Shown piece by piece: positions 14,281 through 21,507 of a DNA stretch of 34,631 bases. Made by a program: the position numbers and the translations under genes. Source of the DNA: Bacteroidota bacterium (GTDB lineage: Bacteria > Bacteroidota > Bacteroidia > 2-12-FULL-35-15); assembly GCA_021323165.1 (NCBI GenBank), contig JAJTCJ010000062.1:1-34631 (forward strand), written 5' to 3'. The stretch's first letter is position 1. Each line of letters begins with the position of its first letter. The notes under the pieces are model-generated. The model saw only the letters and a program-made list of their open reading frames with translations. It made no database searches and was not told the DNA's origin.

Positions 14281-16769
14281 AGTCCATCGGAAGATTCCCG
14301 GAAGAAAAACCTGAAATATTCATTTGTGAAGAATACATTAAGACATACTCCGATAATGAACCGCTGGAAGATATCAGCATTTCAATTCTTGGATCACCAC
14401 AGGCAGGCACCATCACAAACAAAAACGGAGAATATTCCTATACTATCCCTGCAGAGCAGGATGTAATAATTGTTTTCAGCAGCCTTAGTCATACTCAGGA
14501 ACAGCGTACCATAAATCTTGCAGCCGGAGAAAAACGCGAGATCAACCCTGCAATGAAATTTAAGAACACGCTCGTTGATGTTGTGGTTACAGATGAGAAT
14601 AGATTCCAAGAGATCAGCCGGATCGACCCGATACTTATTACACATATTCCAACTGCCAGCCAGGATTTCAATGCCATTTTATTTACTCTTCCAGGAGTAT
14701 CGAACAGGAACGAATTAAGTTCTGCCTACTCTGTGCGCGGTGGAAATTTTGATGAAAATCTTGTTTATGTGAACGGGATTGAAGTTTATCGTCCTTTTCT
14801 AGTTCGTTCCGGACAACAGGAAGGATTAAGCTTTATTAACCCTGATATGGTTGCTTCTGTTCTTTTCTCTGCAGGCGGATTCGAAGCAAAGTATGGTGAT
14901 AAAATGTCATCAGTTCTGGATGTTCAATACCGTAAACCAAGAAAATTTGCCGGAGTGGTCTCAGGAAGTTTGCTTGGCGGAAACCTAGAGTTAGAAGGTA
15001 TTTCGAAAAGTCATCGTTTCACCTGGATGATAGGAAGCCGTTACAAAAGCACTCAATATATCTTAGGAAATATTGATGTAAAAGGACAGTACAAACCTTC
15101 ATTCATTGATGTTCAGGCTTTCGCAACATACGATCTTACAACCAACTGGGAACTGAATTTTTTAGGAAATTATGCAAACAATAAATACAATATCATTCCT
15201 GAAAGCAGAGAAACAGATTTCGGAACACTGAACCAGGCATTGAGATTAAAGATCTATTTTGACGGCCAGGAAGTTGATAAGTTTACCACAATGCTTGGTG
15301 CTATATCAGCTATTTATCGTTCAAATAATGAAAAGACAAATCTGAAATTTATCTTTTCAGGATTTAAAAGTAAGGAAAGTGAATCATTCGATCTTCAGGG
15401 ACAATATTACATTGCTGATCTTGAAACAGATTTTGGAAAACCGACTTTCGGAGAGGAAGTTGGTGAACGCGGTGTCGGAACATTTTTACAGCATGGACGC
15501 ACAAGCTTAACTGCTTATGTTTATAGTGCAGAACATAAAGGCCAATATAACATTACGCGCAATAAGCAAATACTCTGGGGGACAAAATATTCCATGGAAA
15601 GTATTGCTGACAATTTAAGTGAATGGAAATATGTTGACAGTGCCGGTTTTTCCAGTCCGACCTCAGTGCCTTATGATCCGCAAGCTGAGATCATTCTACA
15701 GGACGTTGTAAAACAAAAGATCCTTATTAACTCGAACAGAGTTTCAGGATTTCTTGAAGGAATTTTAAGCAAAGAATTAAAGGACACATCTATCGTTTCA
15801 ATCACTGCGGGAGTCAGAGCTAACTACTGGGACCTTAATAAACAAGCCTTGTTCGGCCCACGTGCAACTTTAGGTTACAAACCTCATTGGAAACGGGATT
15901 TCCTTTTTAAATTCTCAAGCGGTTATTATTACCAGCCTCCTTTTTATCGTGAGCTTCGTGACAGACAGGGTAATATCAACTATGATCTGAAGGCTCAGAC
16001 ATCCATACATTTTGTACTTACAAGTGATTATAATTTTAAAGCATGGAAGCGCCCTTTTAAATTTATTGTAGAAGCATATTATAAATACCTTGATAATATT
16101 ATTCCTTATGAAGTTGATAATGTCCGCATACGTTATTCGGCCAAAAACAATGCACAAGGATATGCTACCGGTATAGATATGAAGATCAACGGAGATTTCG
16201 TTAAAGGTTTGGAATCCTGGGCTTCGCTTTCCATCATGCAGACGCAGGAAGATATCAAAGATGATTTTTTCTACACCTATTATAACAGCGATGGAGATAC
16301 TATCGTCCCGGGATATACCGCAAATAATATTGCAACGGACAGTACAAGAACAGAGCCCGGATATATTCCAAGGCCGACTGATCAGCGTGTAAGCTTCGGT
16401 TTATTTTTCCAGGATCAGATGCCGGGTGTTCCCGATCTTAAAATGCATTTGAATTTATTATTCGGAAGCGGTGTTCCTTTCGGGCCTCCCGGATCTGAGC
16501 GTTACAAACAGGTTTTAAGAATGCCGCCTTACCGCAGGGTAGATATTGGATTCTCTTATCAGATATTGAGAGAGAACAGAAAATTAAAAGAAAAAGGCTT
16601 TGGCAGACATCTTAGATCGGTTTGGTTCAGTCTTGAAGTATTTAACCTTTTAGGCACAAACAATACAGTTTCATATATCTGGGTTGAAGATGTAACGAAC
16701 AGACAATATGCTGTTCCGAATTATCTGACGAGAAGACAGTTGAATGCTAGGCTGATCATTAAGTTTTAG
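14274..16769 (+). CDS. TonB-dependent receptor, start unresolved
   Basis: The frame is open from 14238 and has no ATG, GTG or TTG before ATG 14553. However, residues encoded at about 14310-14550 are clearly the usual N-terminal carboxypeptidase-regulatory domain (EYIKTYSDNEPLEDISISIL, NKNGEYSYTIPAE), so 14553 is not the true start. Then come the plug (AYSVRGGNFDENLVYVNGIEVYRPF, AGGFEAKYGDKMSSVLDV) and a roughly 600-residue beta-barrel ending RQLNARLIIKF with terminal aromatic Phe. The protein would be an outer-membrane importer; its substrate is unknown. No signal peptide is encoded in frame. It may be a -1 frameshift fusion with the 13621 product, a 5'-damaged gene, or carry a sequence error. 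Confidence 0.8.
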   Translation, partial: EIKSIGRFPEEKPEIFICEEYIKTYSDNEPLEDISISILGSPQAGTITNKNGEYSYTIPAEQDVIIVFSSLSHTQEQRTINLAAGEKREINPAMKFKNTLVDVVVTDENRFQEISRIDPILITHIPTASQDFNAILFTLPGVSNRNELSSAYSVRGGNFDENLVYVNGIEVYRPFLVRSGQQEGLSFINPDMVASVLFSAGGFEAKYGDKMSSVLDVQYRKPRKFAGVVSGSLLGGNLELEGISKSHRFTWMIGSRYKSTQYILGNIDVKGQYKPSFIDVQAFATYDLTTNWELNFLGNYANNKYNIIPESRETDFGTLNQALRLKIYFDGQEVDKFTTMLGAISAIYRSNNEKTNLKFIFSGFKSKESESFDLQGQYYIADLETDFGKPTFGEEVGERGVGTFLQHGRTSLTAYVYSAEHKGQYNITRNKQILWGTKYSMESIADNLSEWKYVDSAGFSSPTSVPYDPQAEIILQDVVKQKILINSNRVSGFLEGILSKELKDTSIVSITAGVRANYWDLNKQALFGPRATLGYKPHWKRDFLFKFSSGYYYQPPFYRELRDRQGNINYDLKAQTSIHFVLTSDYNFKAWKRPFKFIVEAYYKYLDNIIPYEVDNVRIRYSAKNNAQGYATGIDMKINGDFVKGLESWASLSIMQTQEDIKDDFFYTYYNSDGDTIVPGYTANNIATDSTRTEPGYIPRPTDQRVSFGLFFQDQMPGVPDLKMHLNLLFGSGVPFGPPGSERYKQVLRMPPYRRVDIGFSYQILRENRKLKEKGFGRHLRSVWFSLEVFNLLGTNNTVSYIWVEDVTNRQYAVPNYLTRRQLNARLIIKF

Positions 16770-16789
16770 AGTTCTTTAAAGATTTTTTC

Positions 16790-16960
16790 ACCACGGAGGC
16801 ACGGAGAACACTGAGAACCACTAAGCTTTACAGAGAAAAAAAAAGAGGCGCAGGTTTAATGAGAACAAATATTCTTTTACCACGGAGGCACGGAGAACAC
16901 TGAGAAGCACGGAGGGTTTATTCCTAAAGTGTAAAAGAGGCGCAAGCTTAAAGAGTTGTA
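16790..16960. repeat. Two tandem imperfect copies of an ~89-base ACCACGGAGGCACGGAG repeat
   Basis: ACCACGGAGGCACGGAGAAC begins at 16790 and again at 16879, identical for 28 bases. Each copy is later followed by AAAGAGGCGCAGG or AAAGAGGCGCAAG. The spacer between the receptor and the TfoX-like gene is mostly these two units, which belong to the dispersed CACGGAG family. Confidence 0.75.
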
Positions 16961-16980
16961 AACAGATCATTTATTCATTA

Positions 16981-17364
16981 ATGGCTAAAACAATAAAAAA
17001 AATACCGTTTGATTTTGTAATAGAAAATCTGCATTCACTTGATCCTATTGTTAAACCAATGTTCGGAGCACATGGAATCTATGTTGGTAATAAGATCGTA
17101 TTGATACTTCGTGATAAAGATGATGTTGACAGCGGTGTATGGCTGGCCACAACAGTTGAACATCACAAGAGCCTTCAGAAAGATTTTCCGAACATGCGTT
17201 CAATAAAGGTTTTCGGACCGGGAGTAAGCAGCTGGCAGGTTTTATACAAAGAAGACAATGATTTTGAAGAAAAAGTAAACCTGGCCTGCGATCTTATTTC
17301 AAAAAATGATCCGAGAATTGGAAAGATCCCGAAAGCAAAAAGCCCAAAGAAAAAGAAAATATAA
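16981..17364 (+). CDS. TfoX N-terminal-like domain protein
   Basis: The 127-residue protein resembles the TfoX/Sxy N-terminal domain: FDFVIENLHSLDPIVKPMFGAHGIYVGNKIVLILRDKD, with the MFG-G-GIY core. A central beta region and a Lys-rich tail (PKAKSPKKKKI) follow. It has no signal peptide. In proteobacteria TfoX regulates competence, but stand-alone N-domain proteins in other phyla have no established role, so I would not call it a competence regulator. It is 24 bases upstream of the next gene on the same strand. Confidence 0.65.
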   Translation: MAKTIKKIPFDFVIENLHSLDPIVKPMFGAHGIYVGNKIVLILRDKDDVDSGVWLATTVEHHKSLQKDFPNMRSIKVFGPGVSSWQVLYKEDNDFEEKVNLACDLISKNDPRIGKIPKAKSPKKKKI

Positions 17365-17388
17365 AAAGCTGATTAATTTTACATCACC

Positions 17389-17802
17389 ATGTTGTACCCA
17401 AAAGAAGCTATTTTACATTTAAATGCCTGGATCGATGGCAGCACGAATGCCAAGCTATGGTTACAGGAAAATAACTATGAAGAACTGGTACAGCTGAAAG
17501 ATGCATCCAGTCGACACTCAAAGCCACTTGAATATTTACTCGTTAATAAATTTATTGTGCTGGCAGCCTTTGTAAATGCTATCTGGGATGATACTTCAGC
17601 ATTTAAACTTCTTATGGATCAGAAACAGTTTCACTGGGCTGCCGTGGCGAATTATATTAACGGAGATGATAAAGCAGCCCTGTTTCTAAAGAAGAATAAT
17701 CTTGAACATTACGCGGAACTAGGATTCAAGATTCAGGCAAAGATCAGAAAGGAAGGAGATGCAGGAACTAATTTCTTTAACAGCGGGCCTTTTAAAATGT
17801 AG
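17389..17802 (+). CDS. Hypothetical protein, 137 aa
   Basis: This is a soluble, probably all-helical protein with no signal peptide; I do not recognise its family. Segments such as EAILHLNAWIDGSTNAKLWLQENNYEEL and FHWAAVANYINGDDKAALFLKKNNLEHYAELGFKIQ look like two related helical repeats: both carry a G-(S/D)-(T/D)-(N/K)-A motif followed by a WL or FL and N-N. It is close behind the TfoX-like gene and may be co-transcribed. The pair of internal repeats suggests an old duplication within the protein. Confidence 0.55.
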   Translation: MLYPKEAILHLNAWIDGSTNAKLWLQENNYEELVQLKDASSRHSKPLEYLLVNKFIVLAAFVNAIWDDTSAFKLLMDQKQFHWAAVANYINGDDKAALFLKKNNLEHYAELGFKIQAKIRKEGDAGTNFFNSGPFKM

Positions 17803-17941
17803 TTGGGAGAGCGGAGTCAGGAGTTAGGAGTTTTTAGTTCGTAGTTCGTAGACGGTTCACATTTATAATTTTGCAAACTTCAATAATTTCTATATCAAAC
17901 ACAGATTCGTAAATTCGTTTTTTAAATTCGTTATCTAGCAT

Positions 17942-18187
17942 ATGCGTGTAATAGCTATCATACCACATCCTAAACTATCCATCAGTATTTTTTCGATGAA
18001 CGATAAATATCAGATCCAGTTTATTGCAGGACCAATGGAACAAACATTTAAAATTTCACATACAGATATTGACGGTGTGGAAGGAATAAAAAAAATGCTT
18101 GATGATGAGTTCATGAAAAAAATTATGGATAGATTTAACGAGATGTTTCTTTCATTTAAGGAAGCACAAAATCGAGTTTCAAGTTGA
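17942..18187 (+). CDS. Small hypothetical protein, 81 aa
   Basis: This short protein starts MRVIAIIPHPKLSISIFSMNDKYQIQFIAGPMEQTFKI, a run of beta strands, and ends in a helical region (IKKMLDDEFMKKIMDRFNEMFLSFKEA). It has no signal peptide. I cannot assign a named family. The composition is typical of a real small globular protein. The spacer before it holds repeated GGAGTTAGGAG, AGTTCGTAGTTCGTAG and ATTCGTAAATTCG units. Confidence 0.5.
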   Translation: MRVIAIIPHPKLSISIFSMNDKYQIQFIAGPMEQTFKISHTDIDGVEGIKKMLDDEFMKKIMDRFNEMFLSFKEAQNRVSS

Positions 18188-18277
18188 TTAACCGGATTTA
18201 AGAAGTTTCAAGTTTTAGCAGAAACCCAAAAACACAGAACTTCAAAAACCTGAAATAGTGAAACATATTATAAAAGA

Positions 18278-18961
18278 ATGATGATCAAAAAACTAAGTAT
18301 AATTTTAGCAGCAGTAATCATTGTAATTGGATTCACAATTCCACCTACCTATAAGATAGCGGTGTTGAAATATAATGGCGGTGGCGACTGGTATGCAAAT
18401 CTTGAAACTTCGGTACCAAATCTTATTAAATTCTGCAACGAAAATCTGAAAACAAATATCAATCCTGAGCAGGGAACTGTTGATGCAGGCAGTCCGGATA
18501 TTTTCAATTACCCCTTCGTTCACGTGACCGGCCATGGAAATGTTGTTTTCAGCGCTCAGGAAGCGGAGAACCTTAGAAACTACATGATTGGCGGTGGATT
18601 CCTGCACATCTCTGATAATTACGGAATGGATAAATTCATTCGCCCTCAAATGAAAAAAATTTTTCCTGAACTCGATTTTGTTGAGCTCCCTTTTTCTCAT
18701 GCTATCTATCATCAAAAATTCGATTTCCCAAATGGTTTACCAAAAGTTCACGAACATGAGGGGAAAGCACCGCAAGGATTCGGACTTATTTACAAAGGCC
18801 GTTTAGTTTGCTTTTATGATTTTGAATGTGATCTTGGTGATGGCTGGGAAAGTTTTGAAGTTCATAAAGATTCACAGGAAGCACGTCAGAAAGCGCTTAA
18901 GATGGGCGCTAATATAATTCAATACGTTTTGATGGGTGGTGAGAATGTGGTGAAGAAGTGA
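18278..18961 (+). CDS. DUF4159-domain exported or membrane-anchored protein
   Basis: The 227-residue protein begins with a hydrophobic segment (KKLSIILAAVIIVIGFTIPP), a signal peptide or anchor. The body matches DUF4159: YKIAVLKYNGGGDWYANLETSVPNLIKFCNENL, FVHVTGHGNVVFSAQEAENLRNYMIGGGFLHISDNYG, and later DLGDGWE. DUF4159 proteins have a Rossmann/glutamine-amidotransferase-like fold and unknown role; they are often found with MoxR/BatA-type genes, which are not seen here. Two adjacent ATG codons (18278, 18281) are possible starts. Confidence 0.75.
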   Translation: MMIKKLSIILAAVIIVIGFTIPPTYKIAVLKYNGGGDWYANLETSVPNLIKFCNENLKTNINPEQGTVDAGSPDIFNYPFVHVTGHGNVVFSAQEAENLRNYMIGGGFLHISDNYGMDKFIRPQMKKIFPELDFVELPFSHAIYHQKFDFPNGLPKVHEHEGKAPQGFGLIYKGRLVCFYDFECDLGDGWESFEVHKDSQEARQKALKMGANIIQYVLMGGENVVKK

Positions 18962-18983
18962 TAATATCAATTGCCTACGGAGT

Positions 18984-19010
18984 GTCATCCCGTGCTTGAC
19001 ACGGGATCTT
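18984..19010. repeat. GTCATCCC...GGGATCTT palindrome
   Basis: This 27-base palindromic unit has ATCCCGTG pairing with CACGGGAT around a TTGA centre. It is followed 430 bases later by an exact inverted copy at 19441-19467. Confidence 0.8.
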
Positions 19011-19035
19011 ATTAATATAGCAAAAGATTTTTTCT

Positions 19036-19164
19036 TTTCTTTTCTCTTGTCAGAAAAGAAACAAAAGGACAAGGCCTGACGATTTCTCCGCTCCTCTCAA
19101 TATTTTACTGAAATCTAAAGAAAGAGAACTAAAGCTCTTTCTAAGATTTTCTCGTAAAATATTG
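19036..19164. repeat. Two-hairpin intergenic element with a long imperfect palindrome
   Basis: TTTCTTTTC (19036-19044) pairs with GAAAAGAAA (19053-19061). A second, much longer hairpin follows: the arm 19098-19126 pairs with 19135-19164 across about 27 positions with an 8-base loop (AACTAAAG); both arms have CAATATTTTAC at their outer end. The flanks contain GGCCTGACGATTTCTCC and CACCGCAACACGACATCGCG. Confidence 0.55.
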
Positions 19165-19440
19165 TTCACCGCAACACGACATCGCGTCCAGCCATACCTC
19201 TCGCGCGTCTTCGTTAGCATAAATTTATTTTAAAAGAGCTTTCCTCATCTTTTCCCTCTTGCCTCCTGAAAACCCTTCTTAGGGTTCCTTTCCATTCTTA
19301 GTGTCTTAGCGGTAAAATAACATTTGTTAAACCATCACACGTTCTCGATACATTTTTCATGAAAAGAAAAACACTCGAACTGACAGCACACTAAAAAGCA
19401 TGGAGCTTTTACAAATAATATGATTCTGCTATCATTAATG

Positions 19441-19467
19441 AAGATCCCGTGTCAAGCACGGGATGAC
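19441..19467. repeat. GTCATCCC...GGGATCTT palindrome, inverted copy
   Basis: It is the exact reverse complement of the unit at 18984-19010 over 27 bases. Confidence 0.8.
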
Positions 19468-19524
19468 GTTTCGTGGGAAGAATAGAATTAAGATAAAATT
19501 CTGTTTCATTCTGCCAGCCTGATG

Positions 19525-19552
19525 AAGATCCCGTGTCGGAGCACGGGATGAC
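19525..19552. repeat. GTCATCCC...GGGATCTT palindrome, third copy
   Basis: It is in the same orientation as 19441-19467, with a one-base-longer centre (GTGTCGGAGCAC). Confidence 0.75.
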
Positions 19553-19650
19553 ATTATAACGAAGAGTGGATTAACCTAATGATTGAGAAACAACCCTTCT
19601 TAGTGTTCCTCTCCATTCTTAGTGTCTTAGTGGTAGATTACACACAAGTA

Positions 19651-20304
19651 TCAAGTTAAACCTTCCAGCTCTTTATTGATTATCTCGTTTATTTCCTTGG
19701 CCCTTGTAACGATCATAAAATGGCTGCCGCCTTTGATCTTATACTCGCAATCAATTTTTTTATGAGGCAGGATCTGATCTTTGGTTCCATGGATCTGAAC
19801 AACCTGAGGAGGGACAATATCATTTCTCCATGTCATGATACAATGAACAGCACCGCTGAAATAATTTGGCGGAGCAGAACGAAGCATATCGAGAAATTTT
19901 TTCTTCTGCTCTTTTGTTGTAACACCAAACTGCTTGCTTACCAGCATTGCACCCATAATGTATCTTTTATCTTTCAGATACCTGTAAACAGAAAGATATC
20001 GCCATAAGGTAATTTTCAATGGCAGCTGAGAACTAACCGTACAGCTTGAAACGACAAATGTTTTAACAGGATTGAGTTTCTTTGTAATCTCCACGCAACA
20101 CATTCCTCCGAAGGAAACACCAATCAATGCAAATGGTTTGGAAGTATCTATCTGTACGGCTAAACGCATTGCATAATCAGGCAATGATTCATCCTTTAAA
20201 GGAGTATTCCATTTTATGTGCAGAATATTGCAATCATGAAGTTTTATATTCTTGAACATCCGTGCATCCACACCCATGCCTGAGATACAATACACATTCA
20301 GCAT
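19651..20304 (-). CDS. Alpha/beta hydrolase
   Basis: The 217-residue protein has the nucleophile elbow GVSFGG with Ser64, an acid Asp176 in HGTKDQILP, and His195 in GGSHFMIV, giving a complete catalytic triad. It begins MLNVYCISGMGVDARMF, which matches small Bacteroidota hydrolases of unknown substrate. No signal peptide is obvious. Its ATG overlaps the pyrophosphatase stop by one base (TAATG), so translation is probably coupled to ppa. Confidence 0.75.
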   Translation of the reverse strand: MLNVYCISGMGVDARMFKNIKLHDCNILHIKWNTPLKDESLPDYAMRLAVQIDTSKPFALIGVSFGGMCCVEITKKLNPVKTFVVSSCTVSSQLPLKITLWRYLSVYRYLKDKRYIMGAMLVSKQFGVTTKEQKKKFLDMLRSAPPNYFSGAVHCIMTWRNDIVPPQVVQIHGTKDQILPHKKIDCEYKIKGGSHFMIVTRAKEINEIINKELEGLT

Positions 20305-20915
20305 TATTTCCTGAATTTATTGTTATAGTCTTCTCTGCTTTTATTGATCACATCCTGCGCTTCTGCCCTGCCATATATTCCGGCAATTTCACAGGTTGAA
20401 TGCTCACCCGGAAGGTCTTTATATGTAAGAAAATAGTGTTTTAACCTGTTGATGATAGCTTCTGGAACATCGGTAATGTCCTTCCATTCGCTGTAAACAG
20501 CATCCGATTTCATTACAGCAATGATCTTATCATCCGCTTCGCCTTTATCGATCAGTCGGAGACCACCGATCGGGATGGCTTGCAGGATCACATCTCCATG
20601 AGGAATCGTATGTTCGCTCAACACTAAAATATCCAAAGGATCACCATCACCTTTCTCAACATTTTTGCCTGACTTTTCAGCAGCATATGCAGCGATGAGT
20701 GTATCGCAATAAGTCTGAGGGAGAAAACCATACAGAGCCGGAACAACATTCGAGAACCTCTGAGGACGATCGATCTTAAGATAACCGCTCTCCTTATCGA
20801 TCTCATATTTAACTGTATCGGTAGGAACAATTTCAATGAATGCAGTTACAATTTCCGGAGCATGATCTCCAAGCTCCACTCCATGCCATGGATGCGCTTT
20901 AAATTTATTTATCAT
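20304..20915 (-). CDS. ppa: Inorganic pyrophosphatase (family I)
   Basis: The 203-residue protein has the family I signature GDGDPLDILVLS, with metal-binding Asp90, Asp92 and Asp95, and upstream active-site elements (KYEIDKESGYLKIDRPQRFSN, YGFLPQTYC). It hydrolyses pyrophosphate to phosphate in the cytosol and drives biosynthetic reactions. Its start overlaps the stop region of the NTR-like gene by 11 bases and its stop overlaps the hydrolase start by one. This housekeeping gene is therefore embedded in an operon with exported proteins. Confidence 0.9.
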   Translation of the reverse strand: MINKFKAHPWHGVELGDHAPEIVTAFIEIVPTDTVKYEIDKESGYLKIDRPQRFSNVVPALYGFLPQTYCDTLIAAYAAEKSGKNVEKGDGDPLDILVLSEHTIPHGDVILQAIPIGGLRLIDKGEADDKIIAVMKSDAVYSEWKDITDVPEAIINRLKHYFLTYKDLPGEHSTCEIAGIYGRAEAQDVINKSREDYNNKFRK

Positions 20916-21507
20916 TCTTAAAAAACTTTTTTGTTACAAAGTATATAAGTACCATCACTCCAAGAGAGATAAGCAAAAGCCAGAGTTTATTCAAAGCACC
21001 GGGCTGAGTATTATGGGGCTGCATTTCTTTCTGATCATCATTCAGCTTATTGTGAGAAGCAAAAGCCTGCGTACCGAATGTACTTTCCAGGAAATTTTTT
21101 TCCTCTTCAAAGGATCGCTGTGAAGCAGCCTGATAATAGTCTGGACTCCCATCCGTTATTTTTTTTCTTGAATGTCCGCAGATGTTCACTGTTAAGAGAT
21201 CAAAATGCTGAAACATTGAGTAAATGATCCATTCATCGTTTTTTGCAAAGCTCATCATGCAGGAACTCACACAATCATAATCAACAAAAACTTGCTGTTG
21301 AGCAGATCCTTTGTATAAAGAATTAATAGTAAAATAAACTCTTCCTATTCCATCTGTTTTACATGGAACAACAGAATCAACTTTACCATAAAATATCACA
21401 TCATACTGCTCAGATATTTTTTTAGTAAGCGGTTCTAAAGGAGGACACTCACAAGCTGACGAGAAAACGGAAATTAAATAAAATGCTGCAAGAAGAATTC
21501 TTTTCAT
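20905..21507 (-). CDS. Exported NTR/TIMP-like protein with C-terminal membrane anchor
   Basis: This is a 200-residue protein. Its signal peptide ends at SSACECPP, close to the expected lipobox, with cleavage near residue 18. The domain has the pattern YDVIFYGKVDSVVP...YFTINSLYKGSAQQQVFVDYDCVSSCMMSFAKNDEWIIYS...NICGHSR, like the tissue-inhibitor/NTR-type domains common in Bacteroidota, with paired cysteines. A transmembrane helix (LWLLLISLGVMVLIYFV) near residues 174-190 is followed by Lys-rich KKFFKNDK. Its start overlaps the preceding stop by one base. The function is unknown. Confidence 0.65.
   Translation of the reverse strand: MKRILLAAFYLISVFSSACECPPLEPLTKKISEQYDVIFYGKVDSVVPCKTDGIGRVYFTINSLYKGSAQQQVFVDYDCVSSCMMSFAKNDEWIIYSMFQHFDLLTVNICGHSRKKITDGSPDYYQAASQRSFEEEKNFLESTFGTQAFASHNKLNDDQKEMQPHNTQPGALNKLWLLLISLGVMVLIYFVTKKFFKNDK

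Larger units (their letters stand above)
18962..19650. other. Repeat-rich gene-free region of ~690 bases
   Basis: I find no credible coding frame. It holds three GTCATCCC...GGGATCTT palindromes, two further hairpins (19036-19061 and 19098-19164), and strings of the CTTAGTGTCTTAGCGGTAAA type (about 19287-19316 and 19597-19637), which are reverse complements of the degenerate ACCGCTAAGACACTAAG family. It separates a plus-strand run of genes from the minus-strand pyrophosphatase operon. Confidence 0.7.

Noticed and set aside
18305..18715. 136-codon minus-strand frame
   Set aside because: It is antisense to the DUF4159 gene, which has clear family motifs.
19098..19164. The long hairpin as an intrinsic terminator
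   Set aside because: No T-run follows on either strand and the nearest stop codons are more than 130 bases away.
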